Source of the DNA: Planctomycetota bacterium | GTDB taxonomy: Bacteria > Planctomycetota > Phycisphaerae > Phycisphaerales > UBA1924 | Assembly (NCBI GenBank): GCA_014584315.1 | Contig: JACTNA010000014.1 | Coordinates: 1-64,000 of the forward strand | DNA: 64,000 nucleotides | Direction: 5' to 3' | Shown here: one piece after another, positions 27,067-38,697 of the stretch | How the letters are laid out: the number at the start of each line of letters is the position of its first letter | Numbering within the stretch: position 1 is the stretch's first letter | Position numbers and translations under genes: made by a program | Notes under the pieces: generated by a model | What the model saw: only the letters and a program-made list of their open reading frames with translations | Database searches by the model: none | What the model was told of the DNA's origin: nothing

Positions 27067-27594
27067 TCACGCTCCGAGCAGCGGCCACGAAACCAGCGCG
27101 CCGCAGCACACCACCGCCATCGTGGACACCGCCAGCCTCTCGACCAGCGACCGCCCCGCCCACCGGGGGCGCAACGCGAGCCACCCGTACACCATCGCCC
27201 CGTTCAGCACGACAAGCAGCGCCAGCCCGAACGCCGCGAGCGGGACGATCGCCAGCCCGCGATCGCCGCGCAACGGCGGGTCGAACAGCGCGATCCACCC
27301 CCCGCGCACCAGCATCGCGCCCGCGCTCAGCAGGTTCACGGCCGCGCTCCCCAGCATGAACGCCAGCGCACCCGACCACAGCGCCCCGGCCGGCGGCGGC
27401 GCCTGGCCCTCGCCCTCGCAGCGCCGCCCGAGCACGATCGCCGCCCCGAAGACCACGCCGCACTCAGGACACGCCCGCCCGTCCGTGCCGCGAAGGTTGT
27501 ACCCGCACGCCGGGCACGGCTCATCGCGCCGCGCCAGCCACCCCCGCAGCACGGCGTCCGGATCGAACTGCGGCGACGGCGCGTCCGAGGGCAT
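27067..27594 (-). CDS. Zinc-ribbon membrane protein
   Basis: 175 aa. After a short N-terminus comes a zinc ribbon, EPCPACGYNLRGTDGRACPECG (about 26-47; two CxxC pairs), then three or four transmembrane segments (LAFMLGSAAVNLLSAGAMLV, LAIVPLAAFGLALLVVLNGA, STMAVVCCGALVSWPLL). The same CPxCxYNLRG ribbon plus membrane segments occurs in the gene at 46606, and a related double form at 53843. TACACT (27601-27606, minus strand) lies 6 nt before the ATG with TTGGTG 16 bp further upstream, so the gene probably has a leaderless promoter. Function unknown. Confidence 0.65.
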   Translation of the reverse strand: MPSDAPSPQFDPDAVLRGWLARRDEPCPACGYNLRGTDGRACPECGVVFGAAIVLGRRCEGEGQAPPPAGALWSGALAFMLGSAAVNLLSAGAMLVRGGWIALFDPPLRGDRGLAIVPLAAFGLALLVVLNGAMVYGWLALRPRWAGRSLVERLAVSTMAVVCCGALVSWPLLGA

Positions 27595-27600
27595 GGCCGC

Positions 27601-27628
27601 AGTGTACTTCGCAAGCCCCGCACACCAA
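27601..27628 (-). promoter_or_regulatory. Putative promoter of the zinc-ribbon gene
   Basis: Read on the minus strand: TTGGTG (27623-27628), 16-bp spacer, TACACT (27601-27606), then 6 nt to the ATG at 27594. Confidence 0.5.
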
Positions 27629-27702
27629 TTGCGCCCGCCCCGCCCCGTCGCGCCCCGCCCCGCGGCCGCCCGTCGCGCGATACGCTCCCCGCCGGAGCCG
27701 CC

Positions 27703-30700
27703 ATGCCCGACCGATCGCCCAGCGCCACCGACGCCGCCCGTTCGCAGCGCCTCGCCGAGTTCGTCGCCTGGTGCCGCGCCCACCTCCGCGGCGACGAAAA
27801 AGGCGAGGCCCAGGTCTTCCTCGACCGCCTCTTCCAGGCCTTCGGACGACCCGGCGTCATGGAGACAGGCGCCACCCTCGAAATGCGCGTCCGCAACGAC
27901 CGCGGCGGCACCGCCTTCGCCGACCTCGTCTAGAAGCCCGTCGTCCTCATCGAAATGAAGAGGCGCGGCGAGGACCTCTCACGCCACCTCCAGCAGGCCT
28001 TCGACTACTGGATCCGCCTCGTCCCCGGCCGCCCGCGCTACGTCGTCCTCTGCAACTTCGACGAGTTCCGCGTCTACGACTTCGACGCCGACATCAACGA
28101 GCCGCAGGACACCCTCACCCTCGACGAACTCCCCTCCCGCTTCGGCCCCCTCGCCTTCCTCTTTCCCACCAACGAGCAGCCCCACTTCCGCGTCAATCGC
28201 GAGAAGGTCACCCGCGAGGCCGCCGACCTCCTCGCCGCCGTCTACAAGAAGGTCCTCGCGCGCCGCGCCGCATCGCCCGCGATCGCCCAGCGCTTCATCC
28301 TCCAGGTCCTCATCGCCCTCTTCTCCGAGGACATCGGCCTCCTCCCCAAGTACTTCGTCACCCAGCTGCTCGACGAGTGCACCGATCCGCCGAAGGCCTT
28401 CGACCTCCTCGACGGCCTCTTCCGCGCCATGAACACCCCCGCCGGCGTCACGGGCGGACGATACAAGGGCGTCCCCTACTTCAACGGCGGCATCTTCGCC
28501 GAGTCCGCCGCCGTCGAACTCGACCCACTCGACGAGATCGCCACACTCAAGCAGGCCGCCGCCTACAACTGGGCCCACATCTCCCCCGACATCTTCGGCA
28601 CCATCTTCCAGCACTCCATGGAAGCCGGCGAACGCCACGCCTTCGGCGCGCACTACACCTCACCCGCCGACATCATGAAGATCGTCGGCCCCACCATCGT
28701 CCAGCCCTGGCGCACCGCCATCGCCGACGCCCGCTCGCTCGAACGCCTCCGCGCCCTCCGGCAGCGCCTCTACACCTTCCGCGTCCTCGACCCCGCCTGC
28801 GGCTCCGGCAACTTCCTCTACGTCGCCTACCGCGAACTCAAGCGCATCGAGAAGGAACTCATCGACCGCATCGCCGAGGTCGCCCCCGCGCGCGCCGACC
28901 CCCGCCAGCGCCAGTTCGGCTTCGTCACCAGCCGCCAGTTCTTCGGCCTCGACGTCATCCCCTTCGCCGTCGAACTCGCCAAGGTCACCATGACCCTCGC
29001 CCACAAACTCGCCATCGACGAACTCCACGCCGACGAACCCGCCCTCCCCCTCGACAACCTCGACGACAACATCCTCTGCGTCGACGCCCTCATCTCCGGC
29101 TTCCCGTCCGAATCGCCGTCGCAAACCCCCTGGCCCCACGCCGACGCCGTCATCGGCAACCCACCATTCCTCGGCGCCAAGCGCCTCAAGCCCGAGCGCG
29201 GCGCGGACTACGTCAACGCCGTCCGACGCCTCTACCCCGGCGTCCCCGGCATGGCCGACTAATGCGTCTACTGGGTCCGCAGAACCCACGACCACCTCCG
29301 CCCCTGCACGCCCGAAGACCCCTTCGCCGGTCGCGCCGGACTCGTCGGCACCCAGAACATCCGCAACAACCAGTCCCGCGTCGGCGGCCTCGACCACGTC
29401 GTCAACAACGGCGGCCTCATCATCGAAGCCGTCGACAACCAGCCCTGGTCCGGCGAGGCCAACGTCCACGTCTCCATCGTCAACTGGGTCAAGACCGCCG
29501 CGACTTCCCGCCCGGAGGGCGCACGAACCGACCCCGCCCTCCTCATCCCCGCGCCCCGCAAACTCTGGCACAAGGTCACGCCCCTCCCCGCCGACGCCAA
29601 CGCCGCCAACGGCCGCAAGCGAAAGACCGTCTCCACACCCGGCAAACGCGGCAAGCCACGCGCCGACAAGTCCTACGAACTCGCCTACCGCGAATGCGCA
29701 CACATCAACTCCGCGCTGTCGGACGAGGTTCGACTCTCCGGCGCGAAGCCGCTCCGCTGCAACACGGAGCCTCAAACGAGTTTCCAGGGCGTCAAGCTCG
29801 GCTACAAGGGCTTTGTCGTCCCGCTGAAGCAGCGCGAGGACTGGATCAAGCGCGACGCGAAGGCGCGCAAGGTTGTCAAGCCGTTCCTCATCGGGCGTGA
29901 TCTCGTGACCGGAACGGGCCAGCCGACTCGCGCTGTCATCGACTTCGACGCGTGGGACATGCTCAAAGCCCGCGCCCACGAAGCCCAGTTCCAGCACCTT
30001 GAGGCCAAGGTGCTTCCCGCCGTCAAGGCGACGGCGTCGAAGGCAAGCCGCGGCGACATGGGCAAGGCACGCGCCGAGCACCTCGAACGCTGGTGGCAGT
30101 TCTGGAACGTCCGCAAGGAGATGCGTTCCAGGCTCCGCAGGCTGCCGCGCTACATCGCGTGCTCACAGGTCACGAAGCGACCGGTCTTCGCGTTCATCTC
30201 ACGCGATATCTGCCCGGACGCGACCCTCCAGGTCTTCGCCTTCGCCGATGACTACTCGTTCGGTGTTCTTTCCGCCGCGCCGCACTGGGAGTGGTTTCGC
30301 GCGAACTGCTCGAAACTGAAGAGCGACTATCGCTACACGCGCAAGAGTGTGTGGGACACCTTCCCCTGGCCCCAATCGCCGACGCCCGAGCAGGTCCGCG
30401 CCGTCGCCGAGGCCGGCCGCGAGGTCCGCCGCATCCGCGCCGCCGTCCTCCCCACGCTCAAGGGCGGCCTGCGCGCCCTCTACCGCACCCTCGAACTCCC
30501 CGGCCGCAGCGAACTGAAGGACGCCCACGCCGCCCTCGACGCCGCCGTCCTCGCCGCCTACGGCTTCGCCCCCAAGGCCGACCTCCTCACCCAACTCCTC
30601 GACCTCAACCTCGCCACAGCCGCCACCCTCGCCCGCGGCGAAGTGGGGGTCGCCACGCCCCCCGGCATCCCGCCGACCTACCCCACCCCGGAAGACCTGG

Positions 30701-30726
30701 TGACGGAGGATTGCATCCGGCCGTAG
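27703..30726 (+). pseudogene. Type II restriction-modification enzyme (MmeI/type IIL-like), broken by two in-frame stops
   Basis: A single frame of 1,008 codons is intact apart from TAG at codon 77 (27931-27933) and TAA at codon 520 (29260-29262). N-terminal nuclease region: ADLV-stop-KPVVLIEMKRRG, a PD-ExK site in which the first stop falls between the Asp and the ExK (EMK). The helical linker has HAFGAHYTSPADI. Methyltransferase motif I is LDPACGSGNF (362-371) and motif IV is NPPF (486-489). The second stop follows PGVPGMAD; CVYWVRRTHDHL continues in frame. The rest (about 690-1007) is the target-recognition part. A fragment could still start at 27955 but lacks recognition sequences. Confidence 0.85.
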
Positions 30727-30748
30727 GCTGGCGTCAGAGGAACGCCCG

Positions 30749-31408
30749 ATGAGCGGCGACACGCCCCAGATCCCGAAGCACGCCGGCTACCGAAGGCTCA
30801 GGAGTTTTCAGGTCGCGCAGCTCGTGTACGACGTCACCGCCCGGTTCTGCGGCCGCTACATCGACCGCCGCAGCCGCACCCACGACCAGATGGTGCAGGC
30901 GGCTCGCTCGGGCGTGCAGAACATCGCCGAGGGGAGCCAGGCGTCGGCCACCTCGAAGAAAATGGAGATGAAACTGACCAACGTCGCCCGCGCCAGCCTG
31001 GAGGAACTGCGCCTTGATGACGAGGACTACCTGCGCCAGCGCGGGCTGAGCGTCTGGCCGCGGGACGACGACAGGCGAGCATCGCTCATCGCCCGACGCT
31101 GCGCGACGGCGGACGAAGTGGCGACGTGGGTGGCCGAGGTTCATGGACGGCATGGACGGAGTGGACATGCGCGCACGTCCTCGCCGTCCACCCCGTCCAC
31201 CCCGTCCACTGAGTCCACACCATCCCCGCCGCCCACCTACCCCGAGATCGCTGCCAACGCCGCGCTGACCCTCATCGCCGTGGCCGTCTCGCTCCTCGAC
31301 CGCCAGCTCGCGACCCAGGCACGAGCCTTCGAGCAGGAGGGAGGCTTCACCGAGCGCCTCCACCGCGTGCGCACCCAGTCCCGAAACCGCGGTAAGCCCG
31401 CCCCGTAG
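30749..31408 (+). CDS. Four-helix-bundle protein with suffix domain
   Basis: 219 aa. The N-terminal half matches the S23/four-helix-bundle family: FQVAQLVYDVTARFCGRY, RTHDQMVQAARSGVQNIAEG and KKMEMKLTNVARASLEELRLD. A Ser/Thr/Pro-rich linker (about 142-162) is encoded by tandem GTCCACCCC units. The C-terminal suffix (TYPEIAANAALTLIAVAVSLLDRQL, GGFTERLHRVR) is found in a subgroup of these proteins. It starts 23 bp after the restriction-modification gene. Family members often occur beside mobile or defence genes; the biochemical role is unknown. After its TAG the same frame stays open for 29 more codons and may be an extension lost to a stop. Confidence 0.75.
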   Translation: MSGDTPQIPKHAGYRRLRSFQVAQLVYDVTARFCGRYIDRRSRTHDQMVQAARSGVQNIAEGSQASATSKKMEMKLTNVARASLEELRLDDEDYLRQRGLSVWPRDDDRRASLIARRCATADEVATWVAEVHGRHGRSGHARTSSPSTPSTPSTESTPSPPPTYPEIAANAALTLIAVAVSLLDRQLATQARAFEQEGGFTERLHRVRTQSRNRGKPAP

Positions 31409-31533
31409 CGCCGCGCCCGGCTCCGCACGGCCAAGGCCCATGCCAAGCGCATCCCAAAGCCCCGCTACCGCCCGATGATCGACCAGGCCGCGGTCTGAGC
31501 CGGGGCGCTGCCCGGACGCGGTCGGTCCACGCC

Positions 31534-31839
31534 TCAGGCGACACGGACGAGGTCCTCTTCGATGCCGCGCCGGAAGGCGGGGCGCAGGCGCGGGTGGTCC
31601 TCGACAACGTCAACTTCACGCCCGAGGGCATCGCGGAGCCGGTCGTGCAGGTCCGCCAGAGTGAAGAGCGTGACCGGCGCATCCGGCTCGAACTGGACGA
31701 GGATGTCCACGTCGCTCCCCGGCGTGCTGTCGCCGCGTGCCGCGGAGCCGAAGACAGCGAGCGACCGGACCCCGAAGTCGCGGCGGAGTCCTGGCATGGC
31801 GGCGCGAAGCCGGGCGGTGATGTCGTTGATCGTGGCCAT
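31534..31839 (-). CDS. MNT-family nucleotidyltransferase (orphan antitoxin-like)
   Basis: 101 aa, minimal nucleotidyltransferase fold. The signature is LAVFGSAARGDSTPGSDVDILVQFEP: GSxxRG and the DxD metal pair. A third acidic residue is in REVDVVED. In many bacteria such proteins pair with a HEPN toxin and AMPylate it. No HEPN gene was found on either side, so it is an orphan or its partner has been lost. TAGAAT (31848-31853, minus strand) ends 8 nt before the ATG. The promoter region holds a G-rich tract. Confidence 0.88.
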   Translation of the reverse strand: MATINDITARLRAAMPGLRRDFGVRSLAVFGSAARGDSTPGSDVDILVQFEPDAPVTLFTLADLHDRLRDALGREVDVVEDHPRLRPAFRRGIEEDLVRVA

Positions 31840-31866
31840 TCGGTCGGATTCTAACCGGCAAAGAAC

Positions 31867-31900
31867 GGGGTGGGGGTGGGGATGGGGGTAGGCGGGGGGG
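31867..31900 (+). other. G-quadruplex-capable G tract
   Basis: Five runs of at least four G separated by 1-4 nt (GGGG, GGGGG, GGGG, GGGGG, GGGGGGG). It occupies the -35 region of the nucleotidyltransferase gene and the gap after the EEP-family gene's stop. Confidence 0.7.
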
Positions 31901-31912
31901 CCGACTCCGCCC

Positions 31913-32962
31913 TCACTCCCTCCACCGCACCCTCGCGAACACAGGCCGGTGGTCCGAGCCGGTGTCCCCGCCCGTCCACGCCCCCACGCACTCCAGTTCC
32001 GGCGGCACCGCCACATGGTCGATGCGGACGCCCGGCGCGAACCGCAGCACGCCGCGACGCGGCCAGGTGTTCCCCACCCCGCGACCCGCGACGCGGTGCG
32101 CCTCAACGTACCCCCCCCTCCGCAGCGAATCGAGCGGCTGGCCCACCCACGGGCTGTTGAAGTCGCCGCACACCAGCGTCGGCACCCCCGTCGCCGCCGC
32201 CACCGCGCCCAGCTCCGCCCCGCGCGTCGCCTGCCACGCCACCGCGTCGAAACTCACCGGCGGCAGCAGGTGCACGTTCCACAGGCACACCTCGCGCCCG
32301 GCGAGGTCCACGAACGCCATCACCTGCGGCAGGTCCCACCTCGGCCGCGGCGGATAGAGCCGCGCCGCCCGCGTGAACGGCACGCGGCTGAAGACGGCCT
32401 GCCCGAAGTGGTCCTCGCGCGGCGCGCCGACCGCGTGCGCGTACTCGCCCGCCAGCGCGCCCCGCATCCGCTCGTACGCCGCGGCCGTGATCTCCTGCAC
32501 GAGAATCACGTCCGGGCGGTGCCGCTCGACCTGCGCGAGGATCGTCCGGTCGGCGCCCGAGGTCGAGAGCAGGTTCACGCTCAGCACGAGCATCGAACCG
32601 TCGGCCCGATCGTCCGCGTCGGGCACGAAGCCCCCCCCTCGCGGCAGCACGCCCGCCGCCAGCCACGGCCCGAGCGACACCGCCAGCAGCGGCACGCCCG
32701 CCGCCGCCGTCCGCCAGCGCCGCATCACAAGCAGCAGGCCAAGCCCGAACGCCAGCGCGATCCCCGCGTGCGGCAGGAACGTCGTCGCCATCAGCGAGAG
32801 CCACGTCAGCGCGGCCTCCGCACGCCCGAACCCGTCCGCCGGGTCCGCCCGGTACAGCCGGGCGAACGCGAACGCGACATACCCGAGCGAAAGCCCGGCC
32901 AGGGCCAGTGCCCAGACCAACCGCCCCAACCGGCCCCGGACCCCATCGTCGATCACCCGCAT
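31913..32962 (-). CDS. Membrane-anchored endonuclease/exonuclease/phosphatase-family protein
   Basis: 349 aa from the ATG at 32962; a GTG at 33022 is also possible, but TAGACC lies 5 nt before 32962. Three N-terminal transmembrane segments (LVWALALAGLSLGYVAFAFA, TFLPHAGIALAFGLGLLLV, AAAGVPLLAVSLGPWLAAGV) precede the catalytic domain. EEP motifs: LVLSVNLLST, VILVQEIT (metal Glu), CLWNVHLLPP, LVCGDFNSPW (Asp-Asn) and GSDHRPVFARV (Asp-His). The active site probably faces outside the cytoplasmic membrane. It could act on nucleic acids, phospholipids or inositol phosphates; the sequence does not decide. Confidence 0.82.
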   Translation of the reverse strand: MRVIDDGVRGRLGRLVWALALAGLSLGYVAFAFARLYRADPADGFGRAEAALTWLSLMATTFLPHAGIALAFGLGLLLVMRRWRTAAAGVPLLAVSLGPWLAAGVLPRGGGFVPDADDRADGSMLVLSVNLLSTSGADRTILAQVERHRPDVILVQEITAAAYERMRGALAGEYAHAVGAPREDHFGQAVFSRVPFTRAARLYPPRPRWDLPQVMAFVDLAGREVCLWNVHLLPPVSFDAVAWQATRGAELGAVAAATGVPTLVCGDFNSPWVGQPLDSLRRGGYVEAHRVAGRGVGNTWPRRGVLRFAPGVRIDHVAVPPELECVGAWTGGDTGSDHRPVFARVRWRE

Positions 32963-33050
32963 CAGGCGGTCTACCCCGTGCCCCGCGGCCCGGTTCGTGC
33001 CCCCGCCCGCCGGAAGCGCCACATTCCCTCGGCGACCTGCAACCCCAGCC

Positions 33051-33079
33051 AGGACAACCCCAATAAGTTAGCATACACT
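33051..33079 (+). promoter_or_regulatory. Putative promoter of lipoprotein gene
   Basis: AGGACA (33051-33056), 17-bp spacer, TACACT (33074-33079). Transcription would begin about 40 nt before the ATG at 33129, leaving a leader with a GAAAGGAAGG ribosome-binding site. Confidence 0.5.
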
Positions 33080-33128
33080 AGCCAAGGACCCCACAGCCCG
33101 CAGGACCCGAAGAAAGGAAGGCGCACCC

Positions 33129-33617
33129 ATGAACCGACCGGTCTGTCTTCTGTGCGTCGTGCTCGTCTGCTCGGCGTTCGCCCTGCTCGCAACGGGGTGC
33201 CGGAACGGCGGCGAACCTCGCAACCGACACGCCGGCGCGACCCTCATGCTCCGACCCCAGAACGCCACCGGCGGCGTCGGCGTGGTCCGCCGCACCGACC
33301 TGCTCGTCGCGTTCCACCGCACGCCCGACAAGGAGGCCGAACTCCAGGCCCTCATCCGGGCACGGGACGACGCCCGGGCCGCGGGCGACGAGAAGGCCGT
33401 CGCCGCCTACGAGGCCTTCGGCGAGATGATGCAGGACATCGCCCACCGCCAACTCGCCGGCGCCGAGCCGCTGTACACGCTCATCCCCGGCATCGAGGAC
33501 GAGTTGCGCGAGGTGATGGACCGCCACGCCCTCGCCCGCGTCGTCGAGGCGGGACCCGGCATCGAAGGCCTGGACATCACGGATGAACTGACCGCGCTGC
33601 TGCCGGAGCAGGAGTAG
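33129..33617 (+). CDS. Hypothetical lipoprotein
   Basis: 162 aa. The signal peptide (CLLCVVLVCSAFALLATGC) ends in a lipobox with Cys at about 24. The mature part has FHRTPDKEAELQALIRARDDA, a charged helix, and DITDELTALLPEQE at the end. A GGAAGG ribosome-binding site precedes the ATG. No family recognised; envelope location is predicted from the lipobox only. Confidence 0.7.
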   Translation: MNRPVCLLCVVLVCSAFALLATGCRNGGEPRNRHAGATLMLRPQNATGGVGVVRRTDLLVAFHRTPDKEAELQALIRARDDARAAGDEKAVAAYEAFGEMMQDIAHRQLAGAEPLYTLIPGIEDELREVMDRHALARVVEAGPGIEGLDITDELTALLPEQE

Positions 33618-33764
33618 CGACCGATCCTCAAAGCGTTGAGCAGCACGTGCAAGCCGACGGCTGAGCTGGCCCCAGGGGTCGGTCGAACCCTCCCAGCGCG
33701 GGTGACCTCCGCTATGCTGGTGTGCCGATAGGCGTGAAGGCGTGCGAGAGCAGCGAGCGACCAG

Positions 33765-34580
33765 ATGCCCAAGAGTTCGCCCGAGTTCACGAATCCGCCG
33801 CTGGTCGAGACGGTGCTCGGCGTCCAGTTCAGGCGCCTGCCCAGGCTACGGAACGCCCACTTGGGCGCGTATTGGAAATCCCTCGGACCAGAGTGGCCCA
33901 ACGTGGCCGATGCCGCGCCGATCGACCCTCAGTACGAGCGATTCGATGCACCCGTTGTGCCCATGGGGCAACGGCTTCGCCTGACGCTCTCCAGCGATCC
34001 GGCTTCCCGTCTCCAGATCCGCGATGCCTCGACGAGTCGCATGATCCAGGTGCAGAACGGCCGCTTCCACCTCAACTGGATCGCAACCGACGATGAACCC
34101 CGCTACCCGCGGTTCAGGACGAATCTTCCGGTCTTTCTCGAGGAGCTCGAGCGATTCCGCTCGTTCTTGAACGCGGAGCGAATCGGCGAGCCGGAGTTCG
34201 ATCAGTGGGAAGTCACGTACGTGAATCGGTTCGTCCGGGGCCGCGACTGGGGATCCCCGGCAGATTTGGGCACCCTCCTTCCCTCGCTTCTCGGACCCTT
34301 GCCGGCGCACGGCGGACTGGCGCCGGAGGTCCCCGCCTGCACGTGGCGGTTCGTCATCGCGCCGCAGCGGGGAAGACTTCACCTCGAGCTGGAAAACCAG
34401 CCTCGGCAGACCGAATCAGGGGAGGAAGCCGCCATTCTCAAACTGACCGCCCGCGGTCCGATGAATGAGGGGCAGCCCACCATCGAGGAGGGATTGAAAC
34501 TGGGCCACGACGTGATCGTACAATCCTTCGTGGAGATTACGTCTCGAGAGGCCCACAGAAAGTGGGGACGGACGCAATGA
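33765..34580 (+). CDS. TIGR04255-family protein
   Basis: 271 aa. The family pattern is clear: SPEFTNPPLVETVLGVQFRR at the N-terminus, MIQVQNGRFHLNWIATDDEPRYPRF in the middle, FDQWEVTYVNRF, and a C-terminal LGHDVIVQSFVEITSREAHRKWG. Members are sporadically distributed and of unknown function. The stop overlaps the next start by ATGA, so it is coupled to the 157-aa protein downstream. Codon use is less GC-biased than in clpB and the lipoprotein gene on either side, which suggests acquisition by transfer. Confidence 0.8.
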   Translation: MPKSSPEFTNPPLVETVLGVQFRRLPRLRNAHLGAYWKSLGPEWPNVADAAPIDPQYERFDAPVVPMGQRLRLTLSSDPASRLQIRDASTSRMIQVQNGRFHLNWIATDDEPRYPRFRTNLPVFLEELERFRSFLNAERIGEPEFDQWEVTYVNRFVRGRDWGSPADLGTLLPSLLGPLPAHGGLAPEVPACTWRFVIAPQRGRLHLELENQPRQTESGEEAAILKLTARGPMNEGQPTIEEGLKLGHDVIVQSFVEITSREAHRKWGRTQ

Positions 34581-35050
34581 CGACAACCAGCCTCCAATCC
34601 GTGACCGCCATGTCGCTGCCGAGGGTGCTGACGACCATGCCGGCTCCTGACGACGCGCTGATCACGGGCGGCGCATCGGCACAGCGGAACCGCTGGACCG
34701 AGGTGCAGGATCGGCTGCTCTCCTGGAAGCGTGATCCCGGCAGTGTCCTCTACGACGGGTTTGACCGCCTGGACCCTCGTCGTGTGGACAGCGCGATCGA
34801 CCTGACGGTGGACTTTGAGGCCGAAGGCTGGCCCGCCCCCACAGGGTGCGCACCGACGCCCGATGGAGGCATTTCATTCGAATGGCGGAGCGGGCCGATC
34901 CTGAGAGAGATCGAGATCGTTGACGAAGGGCGAGCGGAGTACGTCGTGATACGCGGGAGTCGAGTTGTGTCTGCGGAGACGATCGTCCGTGATCCGGTCA
35001 CTCGCCGCCTCGAGCGACTGCTCGATACGGGCGCCGAGTCGGGCAACTAG
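34577..35050 (+). CDS. Hypothetical protein coupled to TIGR04255 gene
   Basis: 157 aa from the ATG at 34577, which overlaps the previous stop (ATGA). The start is rich in Thr/Ser/Ala (TTTSLQSVTAMSLPRV), then RWTEVQDRLLSWKRDP, a SIDLTVDFEAEGWPAP strand and GGISFEWRSGPILREIEIVDEGRAEYVVIRG. No known domain. Proteins of this kind sit directly after TIGR04255 genes in several bacteria (from general knowledge), so the two probably work together. Confidence 0.6.
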   Translation: MTTTSLQSVTAMSLPRVLTTMPAPDDALITGGASAQRNRWTEVQDRLLSWKRDPGSVLYDGFDRLDPRRVDSAIDLTVDFEAEGWPAPTGCAPTPDGGISFEWRSGPILREIEIVDEGRAEYVVIRGSRVVSAETIVRDPVTRRLERLLDTGAESGN

Positions 35051-35066
35051 CCGTTATCATCCCGAC

Positions 35067-35528
35067 ATGCCGTCCGTGGAACCGGTTTCCGACGCCGAGT
35101 TCGTGTATCGGCGGATTCCCCTCCACTTCTACCGAGCTCGCGATGGCCACACTCCACAGATAGTTGCGTTCATCCCGAGTCCGAACGACGCCACCGGCCT
35201 ATCCGTCGATCGGGCCGCGTTGCGTACCGTCGAGCAAGCAGCAAAAGGAACGGAGGGCAAGCAGTACCATGTGGCGAGGATCTCCGTCGGAGAACTTCGC
35301 CGGCTCGGCGAGCGCGAGGGCTTCGATCTGACCGTTGTCCCCGACCCGCTGCCCGACAACCGGGCTCACGCCAGGATTCCAGAGATCAACAGGATCCGCT
35401 ACGATCAGGACAAGCGGTCGAAGGAGCGGATGAAGGGGATTGCAAATCTCATCGTCGAAGAACTCGTCCGCGAAGGCTCTCCCCTCGGTCACTTCGTGTT
35501 GGTAGCCATCGCTCCCGACGAGCGGTGA
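35067..35528 (+). CDS. Hypothetical protein, third gene of the TIGR04255 cassette
   Basis: 153 aa. It starts 16 bp after the previous stop, with TATCAT (35055-35060) 6 nt before the ATG, so it may have its own start of transcription or be read through. Segments: FVYRRIPLHFYRARDGHTP, IVAFIPSPNDATGLSVDRA, LTVVPDPLPDNRAHARIPEI and ANLIVEELVREGSPLGHFVLV. Not recognised. It converges on clpB with 13 bp between stops. Confidence 0.55.
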   Translation: MPSVEPVSDAEFVYRRIPLHFYRARDGHTPQIVAFIPSPNDATGLSVDRAALRTVEQAAKGTEGKQYHVARISVGELRRLGEREGFDLTVVPDPLPDNRAHARIPEINRIRYDQDKRSKERMKGIANLIVEELVREGSPLGHFVLVAIAPDER

Positions 35529-35541
35529 TGCGCGCCTTTGA

Positions 35542-38280
<2,739 letters not shown>

Positions 38281-38697
38281 CAGTGACTCCCAGATCGCGC
38301 ACACAGGCGCGATGGCATTCGTGCAGCAAGCGCTGGGCCGCGCATCGGGCTACACCAGCACGCGACAGAACCGTGGCGCGGCCGCGGAGGCCAATCTCCG
38401 GGCGTCTCCGATGCCGCGGGCTGCCGAACTGGCAGCCGACGCGAGCAATCCTCGGCCTTCGCCCTGCGCAGGGGCACGGATCGAGGGTGGAGGCTCGCCG
38501 CGCCGGACTTGACGGGCATCTCCGCCGCGGAGGCTCCAGGACGAGGTATCGGCGATGAGCCGGCGTGTCGAGTCCGCGCTACATGATCGGGGTTCCTAGG
38601 CGTGCGTGGTACCGCGACGCGGAACGATCCCTTTACGTGTCGCGCACGAACCGACCCAAGCGCGTAAGCCGACCGAGCGCGCGAGACCCCGGCTCTA
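38281..38697. other. Gene-free stretch between clpB and the PLD-nuclease gene
   Basis: About 417 bp with only short unconvincing frames. It should hold the clpB promoter, but no good box was seen. One perfect hairpin, GGCTGCC/GGCAGCC around GAACT, is at 38419-38437. Nothing else recognised. Confidence 0.5.

Noticed and set aside
27931..29262. Stop-codon recoding in the restriction-modification gene (selenocysteine or pyrrolysine)
   Set aside because: The stops are TAG and TAA, not TGA; TAG also ends ordinary genes here (26205, 33617), and the expected residues are likely Trp and Tyr, one base away.
31409..31498. Small gene after the four-helix-bundle protein (RLRTAKAHAKRIPKPRYR)
   Set aside because: It is in the same frame directly after the TAG, has no start of its own and no family match; noted only as a possible lost extension.
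38283..38558. Plus-strand 91-codon frame upstream of clpB
   Set aside because: Arg/Pro-rich, no ribosome-binding site and no recognisable pattern; probably chance.
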